NCBI GenBank assembly: GCA_963680875.1
Contig: OY804578.1
Coordinates: forward strand, 102,701,689-102,765,688
Source: Bathymodiolus brooksi
Lineage: Eukaryota; Mollusca; Bivalvia; Mytilida; Modiolidae
Reading direction: 5' to 3'
DNA: 64,000 bases
Both the position numbers and the translations under genes were made by a program. The notes beneath the pieces were generated by a model, which made no database searches, had not been told where the DNA came from, and worked only from the letters and a program-made list of their open reading frames with translations. The stretch's first letter is position 1, and each line of letters begins with the position of its first letter. This document shows, one piece after another, positions 39,521 through 50,354 of the stretch.

Positions 39521-40147
39521 TATTAGACAAGAATATAATAGAGTTAGGAATAAGGTGAAAGGTTCTGTCAACAAAATGAAAAAGAAGTTAGAAAAAGGCC
39601 TATCCGAGAATGCCAAGAAAACCCCAAAAGCCATCTGGAGCTATATAAAATCAAAGTCCAAAACCAGGGAGGGAATAGGAGATTTACATACTAACCCAGA
39701 AGATACAAATTCAGAGAAAACTGAGGACAACAAAGAGAAAGCCAATATCTTATCAGATTACTTTGCTAGTGTCTTCACAAATGAGCCCCTTGGGGAGCTG
39801 CCACAAATGATACCAATTGAAATTCAGAACGAGCTAAAGGATCTAGTCATTAACAAAGATATGGTTTTGAAACTTTTCCAGAATTTGAAAATAGACAAAT
39901 CACCAGGACCGAATAGCCTACATCCTAAATTATTGTTTGAAAATAAAGAATCCATTGCAGAACCATTGATAATTATATTTAATCAATCACTGGCATTAAA
40001 AACAGTACCAAAAGAATGGAAAAACGCACAAATTAGTGCAATATTCAAGAAAGGTAATAAATCACAGGCAAAGAATTATAGACCAGTTAGCCTTACATTA
40101 GTAGTTTGTAAAATAATGGAGAAATTAGGGAACGACCATTTAGCTTG
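39521..40147 (+). pseudogene. CR1-like LINE, 5' segment in inverted orientation
   Basis: Plus-strand frame: RQEYNRVRNKVKGSV, AKKTPKAIWSYIKSK, ILSDYFASVFTNEP, KIDKSPGPNSLHPKLL, EPLIIIFNQSL and VPKEWKNAQISAIFKKGN..NYRPVSLT (RT motifs 1-2), stopping after KIMEKL. It joins the minus-strand 3' half head to head at ~39,520. Followed by a G-run at 40,149-40,165. Confidence 0.85.
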
Positions 40148-40165
40148 AAAGGGGGGGGGGGGGGG

Positions 40166-41230
40166 TATGCTTTTTTCTAAAAAAATATTCTGATTCCCAA
40201 TGTTGCTGAAAAAAATATTCTGATTTTGGTGGAGGAAAAAAAAAAATAATCTGAGTCATTTCTAGCCGCCGTTCCATGGTGTACATGTCAAAGTTCATTT
40301 TAATTTATGGGTTATTGGAGTTATTCGGTATTTGTTTGCTAGCTTTAGAGAGCATTTTATTTTTTAATCGTATATATAGGAATTATTTTGTAAATAGTTT
40401 TGTAAGGAAAGCTTCACATATTCAAAATCAACGCAAGTTCTCGCGTTGTCCCTAGCAGACGGTCTGTTGAAAGGTATTTTTGCTCGAGAACACAGGTTTC
40501 CAGAGCTTTTTCCTTATAATAAGGTTTACCTCTGTTTTTGCCTGAGCGTGCCTTGGCCGTTGGTACGGGGAAGAGCTTTCTTGGTAGACATTGAATAACA
40601 TGAATTTTGCACTATGATAGTTTTATTGTATATTTAATAAATCCGGCATCCATCGTACTCGGCGGGCTAGTCGGCAAAACATTATTTTGATGTTAATCTT
40701 ATTTCATACCAGTGTATAGGCGATGAAGGCATCGCTGGCGTACTGTCATTTATAGGAGTTAAAGTGAATACATGGAATTACATAAAATACGAAAACATAA
40801 TGATGAATATTCATCATTAAATTTTAAAACAAACACACATGAAATATGAAAACATAATACTGAATACTTATAATAAAATTTAAAATGATATAAAGCACAC
40901 ATGAAATATGAAGCATAATAATGAATATTTATTATTAAATTTTAAAATAAGCACACATGAAATATGAAAACATAATAATGAATAGTTATATTAATCTTTA
41001 AAACTAGTATAAGCACTACATTTTGATAAATATAAATGTCAATGAAATTAGGCTAAGTGAAGTAGTTCAGATGCCTGGGGTATGTAAGTCATCAAGTCGA
41101 TGTGGATGGAAGTAAATCTCTGCTTCAGCCAACTTAACCGACTGTTGATGTTTCTGTACTACCTTGGTCTTGGTCGAGTAGAATGTTGGTAACTTCTGTA
41201 CTCCTCTAGTATTTCTTTCGAATCGTCATC
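40166..41230. other. AT-rich spacer with ~75-bp tandem repeat (about 40,780-41,010)
   Basis: Three to four copies of AATATGAAAACATAATAATG-AATATTTATTATTAAATTTT-AAAATAAGCACACATGA. No gene recognised. Confidence 0.7.
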
Positions 41231-41563
41231 TCATTCATCATCTCTCAACTTTGTAATCTCCTCTTGGTAGATCGACAGCACGGGTCTGATTTCAATCTGG
41301 CGACTGTCGCTGATGGAATTCATAATCTCCTTGGAACCAATATTAGCCTGATCAGCAGGGTGGTTGTGTGGATATTGTCCAAGTCCAGTGATGTTGTTGT
41401 TCCTAATGTTAAGTGTTGCCGGGCAAGTGAAGATGGTACATCTCCAGTAGATTCTCTCTCCACGGGAAAACTTTGTTCTGTACGTGAAACCATTGTGTGC
41501 TAAGTTGTGTCCACCTAATCTGTTTCTTATGAGTTTGATGTCTAGTTGTGCATTTACTATCAC
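41228..41563 (-). pseudogene. FLYWCH zinc-finger relic of a transposase-type gene
   Basis: Minus-strand frame of about 110 codons: GGHNLAHNGFTYRTKFS, ERIYWRCTIFTCPATL (W-x-C..C of the FLYWCH finger) and GQYPHNHPAD (H-x-H). This finger sits at the N-terminus of many MULE-type transposases and host genes derived from them. No transposase core follows, so it is likely a fragment. Confidence 0.65.
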
Positions 41564-41975
41564 TTAATAATAATATGTGTATTAGCATAGCACATAAATG
41601 TTATAGCAGTTACATAGATAATACAAACAGAAAACAGCATGACATAATGCATAAAAGGAAAACATAGGAGAGGTCAAACATTATCTATATATACATATTT
41701 TCTGAACTTCAAACTGTTACGTCGGACATCAAAATATTAGCGTAAGAGTACAACTTTGAATACTGAAATAATTAGAATAAATTATCAGGAAATTAGGAAT
41801 AATAGCCAGACAGAAGCGCGTTGTTTTCGGCTTTATTTAGATATACGCATATTTGAATTTTGCTTTACAACACTGAAGTCCTGGACTTTGTTATCAAGAC
41901 ATTGACACCATTTTTCACTGGACGCAATATCGTGCGAAACGTCACATCATTCACAAAGTACAAAAACATTTGAAA
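41564..41975. other. No gene seen
   Basis: AT-rich spacer. Confidence 0.5.
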
Positions 41976-42311
41976 TTATTTATCTTTCAATATAAAATTC
42001 CTCAGGTTCCAACTGTCTCTCAAAAAACAAACTAATTTATAAATGACTGATTTTCTATTATTTTTCATAAATGACAAAAATGTATACATATTTGGCCATG
42101 AACAGTAATATCTGGGTAAATACTTAAGTATAAGTTGTCTATAAGCTGGACATATCAAAGTAAAATGGTATTCATTTTCTATACATTGTATGGTACAACA
42201 TGCGCAAACCCTTTCATTCCTGGATTGATTGTTGTATCCACAAGTCTCAACATAAATACAACAGATTAACATTAATATTCTTCGATAAATATTCTTCCAA
42301 TCTTCCATCAC
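41976..42311 (-). pseudogene. LINE C-terminal fragment with CCHC-like zinc box
   Basis: Minus-strand frame with VCACCTIQCIENEYHFTLIC and PAYRQLILKYLPRYY, the C-x2-C..H-x4-C box that closes many non-LTR reverse transcriptases, and a C-terminal NLRNFIL. Same family style as 51,290-51,654. Confidence 0.65.
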
Positions 42312-42489
42312 TTATTCAATGATCTTGAAGTTGGATAGTATGGGTCTATATACCAAATTATGTGAGCTTGGGTTTGAATAACAATAACATGATCAGCTTC
42401 TCACTTTGAAGTTGGTATTTAGCTTGGACGGAGAGCCTTTGAACTATCTGCTCCCCATTTGGTAATGTTTTACTTAATGGTTTATTTTC

Positions 42490-42562
42490 TTATTGGATTT
42501 TTTTTGATTTTTGATTAATTTCTCATTTAATTTCTCATTTTCTTTATTACACTTTTTCTTCG

Positions 42563-42593
<31 letters not shown>

Positions 42594-42790
42594 TAGATTA
42601 CAACAAATATATTATTTCATTTCTCATTAAATTTGTCATTTTCTTTTATTTAAATTTTTCTTCATATATATATTTAAAAAAAAAAGATTTATACAACAAA
42701 TATATTATTTCATTTCTCATTAAATTTGTCATTTTCTTTATTTCAGTTTTCTTCTTATATCACTATATTTTACTTCATTTTCATTAGATT
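42490..42790. repeat. AT-rich tandem repeat with (TA)n
   Basis: About three copies of a ~105-bp unit (AACAAATATATTATTTCATT, TCTCATTAAATTTGTCATTT, CTTCATATATATA) including an alternating TA run at 42,562-42,589. Confidence 0.85.
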
Positions 42791-43425
42791 TTAACTAAAT
42801 ACAGCATGTAATATTTCACTTATTAATTACTTTTTTTTTAAATTAAATAACCATCTTTAAATGGCTCAAACTTATATTAAATGCTAAAACAACAATCTAC
42901 ACTATATGTTGTTTTAAGAATGTTGGCGTTCAGGGAACACCTCCGGCAAACATCACAGGCGTAGTATGGGGTCAAATAATACCGAGGCAGGTGGATCTGG
43001 TAAGCCACCGACATTTTAAGTAATGCAACACTTTTTGTTCGTTTTAAAACGAACAGTTATGGCATATTTGAATTAAATTATAGGACAAATTTGATTTTAC
43101 ATTACCTCTGAGCATGACGGAATTTGTTTAATAAGAAAACAAATGAAACGCCTAATTTTTGTCGTTGTGCTTTTTTACTGAGGAAACTGCCTCTGTTGTT
43201 TCAATTGAAGCTACGCCACTGATTAATCACAAAAATAGAGTGTTTCAATTGTGATAATGCCTTGATTGGTCTAAAAACCGGCATAAATTTAAAATCCGCC
43301 ACTGATTAATCACAAAAATTAATTGTTTCGATTGTGATAATGCCTTGATTGGTCTAGAACAGACATAAACTTTAAAATCCGCGAAATGTATATATATTTA
43401 CCACGTAAACGTCAATAGCAAAGAG
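42791..43425. other. No gene seen
   Basis: A short duplicated segment (ACTGATTAATCACAAAAAT .. GATAATGCCTTGATTGGTCT) at about 43,215-43,280 and 43,300-43,365. No coding signal. Confidence 0.55.
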
Positions 43426-43792
43426 ACCGCATCGGTGGTGTAATAGTTAGCGTGCTCGCCTTAATTGCGGTAGATCGTGGGTTGGAGCCCCGGTCGGGTC
43501 AAACCAAAGACTCTAAAATTTGTATGTGTTGCTTCTCCGCTATGCACGCAGCATTATGGAGTAAGAGCAAAGACTGGTTGGCTCGGAATCAGAATAATGT
43601 GTCCGAGTGGGGCGACATGTATATCCGCGGACTGTTGTTTCAGTGAGCTAGCACTATAAAAATCCAACTCAGCGTGTTGGTCTAGAACAAAGCGGATCTC
43701 ATCACCATCTCATTGAAAATTAACTTGTTCTCGCCATGATATAGCTGAAGAATTGCTGAGTTGGCGTTAAACAACAATCACCCACTCAATAG
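43426..43792 (+). repeat. SINE family A copy (best preserved)
   Basis: Head GCATCGGTGGTGTAATAGTT, GCGTGCTCGCC, B-box region GGGTTGGAGCCCCGGTCGGG, body through GCTAGCACTATAAAAATCCA, tail CATGATATAGCTGAAGAATT-GCTGAGTTGGCGTTAAACAA. The first ~70 bp can be read against tRNA-Gly. Confidence 0.9.
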
Positions 43793-44262
43793 TAAAGACC
43801 CTCCTCCCTCCCCATCCTTTCCTCCTTAAGACCTCCAGTCTTTCCCTCCCTTAGACCTTATACCTCGTCCACTCTTAAACCGTTCGCCTTTTCCCACCTT
43901 AAAACCCCCCTCTTTGTCTCTTTAGCCCTAACCCTACCCCTCTTTTAACCCAAATCTCCCCTTCCCCCTTTTAACCCTAACTTTTCCCCTTTTTTAAGCC
44001 TATCCCCTTTTATCCCTATCGTTTCCCTTCCCCCTAACCATACCCCCTTCCATTCACCCCAAACCATACCCCCATAACCTTACCCCATTTCCCCATAACC
44101 GTTACTCTTCCCCCCATAACCGTACGCCCACCTTTACCCCTTAATAAATCCTACCCCTTTCCCCTCTTAACCTTACCCCTTTCCCTCTTAATCCTACTCC
44201 TTAACCCTACCCGTTTCCCTTTCTCCCTTTTCCCCTTAACCCTACCCCTATTATTTAAAAGC
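43793..44262. repeat. ~470-bp pyrimidine tract with degenerate CCCTAA words
   Basis: Almost pure C/T on this strand apart from AA pairs: repeated CCCCTTTTAACC, CCCTAACC, TTAACCCTACCCC. A strongly strand-asymmetric, degenerate telomere-like low-complexity block starting at a SINE A tail. Confidence 0.9.
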
Positions 44263-44998
44263 CGAATTACAGCAAAAAATATTAAATATTGTTTAGCTTG
44301 TCATTATAGATTTTGTTCATATTTCAACTTTTTACAAAGAAGTCTTGAACAAATGGTAAGCTAGACTTTTTGAAATACTATTTCTAAATAAGGGCTGTAA
44401 TTAGTTTATAGATAAGTATGCATGTACATGCAATGTATTTGCTTTGCTGTAGGGCATTGCACAGTTCGTTAATCTATACTCACTTTGATAATAACAGAAA
44501 TTCAATGTTAATTTTCTTGTCATATGAAAAGGTAAATATATTGTAAACATTTCTGAAATAAGGTGGAAACTATGGATATTTATGTGTTCTATTTGTGATT
44601 TCATGGATTATTATATTTTTCTTGAATGGAGTCATTTTTGGGTTTTTTTTACAAGTTGAACGTTGGGATGGAAGGGTGGGTGTTACATACGCTACATGTA
44701 TGACCGTGTCAGATTTTATGTGGAGATTATTATTAAATGCTCATTCATTTATTCAAAATAATAAATTATGTACATTATGAAAAACATATGTGGATCTTAA
44801 ATCCCAGCTTTAATTTGTCTACCATCAAATACAGTCGTACAGTTGGGGACCACTATTTTCTTTGTTGTTTTTTTTTCGCGATAAATTGTTACTTGAAATA
44901 TGAAACTTTTTCGTGTGTTTTACTTACACATGGTATTAAAAAAATAATCTGGGTATATATATATTTTTTTAATTTCAGGCCATGGTTCAAATAGCATT
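44263..44998. other. AT-rich spacer, no gene seen
   Basis: Open frames at 44.4-45.0 kb have no protein-like composition. Confidence 0.5.
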
Positions 44999-45311
44999 TG
45001 TAGGGTTCGAGCCCTGGTCGGGTCAAACCAAAGCTATAAAATTGGTATTTGTTGCTTCTCTGCTAAGCACGTCGCATTAAGGAGAAAGAGCAAAGATTGG
45101 TTGGCTCGGAATCAGAATAATGTGTCCGAGTGGAGCGACATGTCTACCCGCGTATTTCAGCGAGCTATCAGTATAAAAATCCAACTTAGTGTGTTGATCC
45201 AGTACAAAGCGGACCTCATCATCATCTCACTTAAAATTAACTTGTTCTCGCCATGATATAGCTGGGGGGAAAATTGCTGAATTTGCATTAAACAACAATC
45301 ACTCACTCACT
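44999..45311 (+). repeat. SINE family A copy, 5' truncated
   Basis: Begins inside the B box (GGGTTCGAGCCCTGGTCGGG) and runs to the ACTCACTCACT tail. Confidence 0.88.
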
Positions 45312-46192
45312 ATTTTACTGTAACAATTTTTTTAAATTGTAGAAATCCTAATAGATATTTATAGTCTAGTGTTACTGCATAGACAATATTGTTTACTACA
45401 AATTATTACTTGGCAGTTGACATATTTTCAGATGCATTCCAATAAATGGGAAATGCTCAAGTCAACTACAATAAAAAAAATTATGTGTTCTTACAATTTA
45501 TGATTGATTAATATGATAAAATATCTTTCCTAAAAGTAAAACATTATTTGAGAGAGAGAGAGAGAGAGAGAGATGATGTTCTTAAATAGTGAATTATTAT
45601 TATTATATTTTGGCATATTTAGGGGCATTTTGTTTTCCAATTGCTCTAAATATCTAAAGTAACAATTCATGTTAATAACAATGGCTGATATCACATTCTT
45701 TAAACTTCATATTAATTTATTGAGGTGGAGGGATGGGTAGATCTTTTTTAGTAAATGATTAATTTCACCATCAACAAGCAAAAGTAAGCAAACATTTATA
45801 AATTGAACATACTCTGAAAATAAAATAATTTGTCTTTGTGCTTACTGAAAAATAATATCTTTGTAGATCTTTTGATAATAAGTGTTGAGAGCAAGAGTAT
45901 TAGTATTATAATTTTAACCTTGACGACGGAAATTCTACATTAGAAAAATTCAAGACTACATTTGTTGTTAATGCAATCGAATTCTCTTTTCCTTACAACA
46001 TACCCAAAGAATGTTTTTGAAAGTATTCAAGTTAATAATCTCATTATTAATAAAAATGATCAAGACCAATATTAATTAATGAAAACGTGACGGTCTAAGT
46101 ATTTCCAACCAGATGAAGTATTACTATATTCAACCTCAATGAGAACTAATTTACACAGTCTTAAGTGGTCTGTATATAATCCTTATCGCAAA
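45312..46192. other. AT-rich spacer with (GA)n
   Basis: (GA)12 at about 45,550-45,574. No gene recognised. Confidence 0.6.
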
Positions 46193-46955
46193 GTAGATAC
46201 TCTATTATCGGTTCCCATCCCAAAGTAGATAATCTATTATCGGTTCCCATCCCAATGTAGATAATCTATTATCGGTTCCCATCCCAAAGTAGATAATCAT
46301 TTATCGGTTCCCATCCCAAAGTAGATAATCATTTATCGGTTCCCATCCCAAAGTAGATAATCATTTATCGGTTCCCATCCCAAAGTAGATAATCATTTAT
46401 CGGTTCCCATCCCAAAGTAGATAATCATTTATCGGTTCCCATCCCAAAGTAGATAATCATTTATCGGTTCCCATCCCAATGTAGATAATCTATTATCGGT
46501 TCCCATCCCAAAGTAGATAATCATTTATCGGTTCCCATCCCAAAGTAGATAATCATTTATCGGTTCCCATCCCAAAGTAGATAATCATTTATCGGTTCCC
46601 ATCCCAATGTAGATAATCTATTATCGGTTCCCATCCCAAAGTAGATAATCATTTATCGGTTCCCATCCCAAAGTAGATAATCATTTATCGGTTCCCATCC
46701 CAAAGTAGATAATCATTTATCGGTTCCCATCCCAATGTAGATAATCTATTATCGGTTCCCATCCCAAAGTAGATAATCTATTATCGGTTCCCATCCCAAA
46801 GTAGATAATCATTTATCGGTTCCCATCCCAAAGTAGATAATCATTTATCGGTTCCCATCCCAATGTAGATAATCTATTATCGGTTCCCATCCCAAAGTAG
46901 ATAATCATTTATCGGTTCCCATCCCAAAGTAGATAATCATTCATCGGTTCCCATC
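46193..46955. repeat. 32-bp minisatellite with two unit types
   Basis: About 24 copies of AAAGTAGATAATCATTTATC-GGTTCCCATCCC alternating with a second type (AATGTAGATAATCTATTATC-GGTTCCCATCCC). The TCTATTATCGG form appears at semi-regular intervals, giving a higher-order pattern. Confidence 0.95.
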
Positions 46956-47134
46956 CCAATTCCTAGAGTAAAGCTGACTTTGGGATGTTCATTCAGTATT
47001 GGTGTTTAGAATCAACTTGGTGACTTTATATTGCCACGATTCTAAAGATGCTATACTTGCACTGGAAGATGGTATCAACACTGCACAGTCATGAGCAATT
47101 GATGCATACATGTACGTACGAATAATAGATTTCC

Positions 47135-47369
47135 TAGACCGAATTATTCTGTCGTTTAGAAAGCCCTTTCTATCATTCTATATTTATCTTTTACTTATCT
47201 GACATTTTATTTTTATTTTTATTTTTTTATGCTGTTTTCGTTTTTATTTTTTTATGCTGCTTTCGTACGTAGGAAAGCAGCATAAAAAATAAAAATAAAA
47301 ATTCAGATAAGTAAAAGATAAATATAGAATGATAGAAAGGGTTTTCTAAACGACAGAATAATTCGGTCT
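47135..47369. mobile_element. Foldback (hairpin) element with 10-bp target duplication
   Basis: 235 bp made of two arms that are reverse complements of each other (left TAGACCGAATTATTCTGTCG ..., right ... CGACAGAATAATTCGGTCT), meeting near CGTACG around 47,255. Flanked by direct repeats ATAGATTTCC at 47,125-47,134 and 47,370-47,379. A 9-10-bp duplication is typical of Mutator-like elements; the classification is inference. Confidence 0.82.
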
Positions 47370-47413
47370 ATAGATTTCCATAAAGCATCACCAAAAGAAA
47401 TACGATTAGAAGG

Positions 47414-48216
47414 GGTACCAGACAACTCGGCCCGCGGACAACTCGGACCGAGACAAGTAAATGAGGACAAGTCGGCCCGTAAGCGAGGACTAGTCGGCCC
47501 GTATGTTAAGACAACTCGGACCATCAATAATTATTGTTGTCTTACTTATTTTTTTAATAAAATTGACGGAAATCATAAAGACACAGTCTGACATCTGTCA
47601 ACAGTATTGGGAAATGTAAAAAAAAATCCCTATATAATCAACCAAAACCATATTTTTTCAAAACATTATTGTGAAGTCATTCCTGGATAGATTTTTACAA
47701 ATGTTACACCAAAACATTTGGAATTGTCTATATTTTGATTGGTTATTTACTCATTATGTTGTTATGAGTGATTTTTATTTGTACATATTTTTTGTGTTTC
47801 CTGTCAGTGTGTGTAATTGAGCAATAGTGGCCATCTGGTCGTTGCTATTTGTCAACAAATTTACCCCATTAGTAGGTGTGTATTATATTGGTAATAAAAC
47901 ATTCATGAGTTAATTATAATGACAATAACTAATGTTTCAACTGATGATCTGTTCGATTGAACTTTCCAACAAAAAATCCTAGATGTGGATAAAATGATTT
48001 TCAAAACAAAAATAAAATTAGAAAATGAATGAACCGAATTTTAAATAAATAATTAAAAATATCTTAAAAATATCTTAATACTTCAGCAACTAAAAATAAT
48101 TTGACAGGCATGTATTTAAAAGAAATTATGTAGCCGCGAAAATACAATGTATAAAAAATTAAACTTTGAATTAATGGACAACAAAACCCAATTTTGACAA
48201 AATCCTGTTAACAGTT

Positions 48217-48247
<31 letters not shown>

Positions 48248-49701
48248 TCAAAGACAATTTGATATTACATATTGTCATCTTTAAGATATAATTTTTTTTA
48301 ATTTATGTTTTGTTTAATGACACCCATTTGCAACTTTTCCAACAACCATGAAGCTTATACAAACAAAAATAATACATAATGTTTATATGAAATTTCATAA
48401 TTTATAGGCTCTAAATATTTTTTTCTTAAATTTTTTTTTTTTAATTTTTCATACATGTATTAATTCTATTCCTGTAAATGATACGTAATAGACCATGTTA
48501 TGAGAACAAAATCACGTCCTAACAGGCGCGTAGCTCCCTATACGCCAACACGCAGTTGCGTGCACATCGGCGTGCTGAAAAAAAAATAAAGAGCAAAAAA
48601 ATTAAAATAAATAAGGAATAATAAAAAATTTAAAAAAAAAGTGGAAAACAAAGTCTCGTTGTGGCTTTTTGTGAAAATTCAATGTCATAGAAATTACGGC
48701 ATTTCAAATTTTATTCAAATGACGTTACGGCCGTATCATTAGTATGAGTTATTGGAAAGTTTCTGTGTACTATGCGTTTATAGACCACATGATAATGGAA
48801 TTGGAGTCGCGTCTGATAAAATCAGAAAATCGCTTCTATGCACAGTATCTGCTTCCTCGTTTTATAGGAAATATTACGAAAGAACATATCGCGACATTGT
48901 ATGAGACATATCAGACTGACCTGACATGTAATTTAGACGAATTCAAGAGAGGGGCGGGGGGGGGGGGGGGGAGGGGGGGGGGTCGCTCGATGGCGAACAC
49001 GCTGGAGTATAACACCTCGCTATCAGATGCCAACTTCACTTTGTGAGACACTTGATGCGGCAAACCCGGTGCTATATTCTTCTATAGATACCATCTTGTG
49101 TATCATGTTGACAATGCCGGTAACAAGTGCTACCGCAGAGCGATCGTTCAGTGTACTACGTCGGTTGAAGACATATGTGCGATCAACAATGAATAACGAT
49201 AGGTTGTCATCGCTAGCATTAATGCATATCCATCGCGATTTCAGTGTGGATTTAAACAAAGTTATGGAGAAGTTCGTGTCTGCTAAGACACGAAGAACAG
49301 ATTTTGGGCAATTCTAAGTAAATTCTGTCTAACAAAATCATGAAATCAAATGTGTTGCTTATGTATTCAATTTACCCATGAAAACACCTCAGAACGCACC
49401 ATTTTGCATCTAGTCCAAAAAAAAAATTGGGACCCCCCCCCCAGGTTTGGTTGCTTGCACTGCAAAAAAGGCTAGCTACGCCCCTGCCTAATCACATTTT
49501 TGGTCACTTGGTATTATCATTTAATAAATGATCCATTTTCACTAAAAGATAATAATCGTTTTTTAAATAAATCAATAATTATACACATATAAATATTGAA
49601 CAATATTATAAAACAATAATACGGTCCGAGTTGTCTTAACATACGGGCCGACTTGTCCTCGATTACGGGCCGACTTGTCTCGGTCCGAGTTGTCTGGCAT
49701 T
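47414..49701. mobile_element. 2.3-kb element with repeat-structured inverted termini (GGTACC type, copy 1)
   Basis: Ends are inverted repeats of about 110 bp: left GGTACCAGACAACTCGG..., right complement AATGCCAGACAACTCGG.... Inside each terminus the words GACAACTCGGACC, GACAAGTCGGCCCG and TATGTTAAGACAACTCGGAC are reiterated. Flanked by an 11-bp direct repeat CGATTAGAAGG (47,403-47,413 and 49,702-49,712). The interior is AT-rich and hosts a hAT fragment (48,523-49,486). No transposase of its own is visible. Confidence 0.78.
48523..49486 (+). mobile_element. Deleted hAT element nested in the 2.3-kb element
   Basis: Starts CAGGCGCGTAGCT and ends AGCTACGCCCCTG, the CAGGGGCGTAGCTA-type hAT inverted ends. 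Inside on the + strand are two frames (about 48,744-49,046 and 49,027-49,317). The second contains MPVTSATAERSFSVLRRLKT and NDRLSSLALMHIH, the hAT C-terminal dimerisation domain. The first is interrupted by a G-run at about 48,956-48,982. Most of the transposase is missing. Confidence 0.82.
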
Positions 49702-50214
49702 CGATTAGAAGGAACCATGTTCACCTACATGTAACACTAACAGTTTGATTATATAATTTTACTTTTTCTCAAACTTGCATTGTACGGACATTTTACGTCA
49801 CTAAACAAATAGATATGCTTAAGAAATCTTATAAACGTGCATAATATACAATGTCCCAACATGTTGGACTGTTAGCCATGAGATTTTCTTTAAATAGAAC
49901 AAGGAAACCAATTTCTTTGTTGACATTTATTTTGGGCCAATCAAAATAAGCTTACAATTTACTCCGGATAATCTTTACGTCATTTCTTGTGAGAATTTGT
50001 CATAACAAAACCTGGAAAATTGAGAATGGACGGTAAAATTCTTTTATTTCTTGTCTCTGATTTTATTAACAGAGATCTTCATTACAGTATATTGTTCCCA
50101 AACTGTCTGAATGCGTCGATCAAATTTGATTTACGGATTTACTTCCGTTTCTTGTTACGGGTATCCTCCAATTTTGGGCTCAACTGAACTTGGCGACCAC
50201 AATACTTTTTTAGG

Positions 50215-50280
50215 GGTTGGGTTTAGGGTTAGGGTTAGGTTTAGGGGTTAGGGTTAGAGTTAAGGTTAGGGTTAGGGCAA
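50215..50280. repeat. Interstitial telomere-like repeat
   Basis: About ten GGGTTA/GGTTTA units (TTAGGGTTAGGGTTAGGTTT). Confidence 0.9.
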
Positions 50281-50354
50281 TGTTGTTGATGTAAAAAAAT
50301 GTTTGATCAATGCTAATAATGCCAATGGCAATGGTCATGTTCGAGAATGACAGA

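Noticed and set aside
47303..47527. Minus-strand 74-codon frame
   Set aside because: It reads through the foldback arm and the inverted terminus of the neighbouring element.
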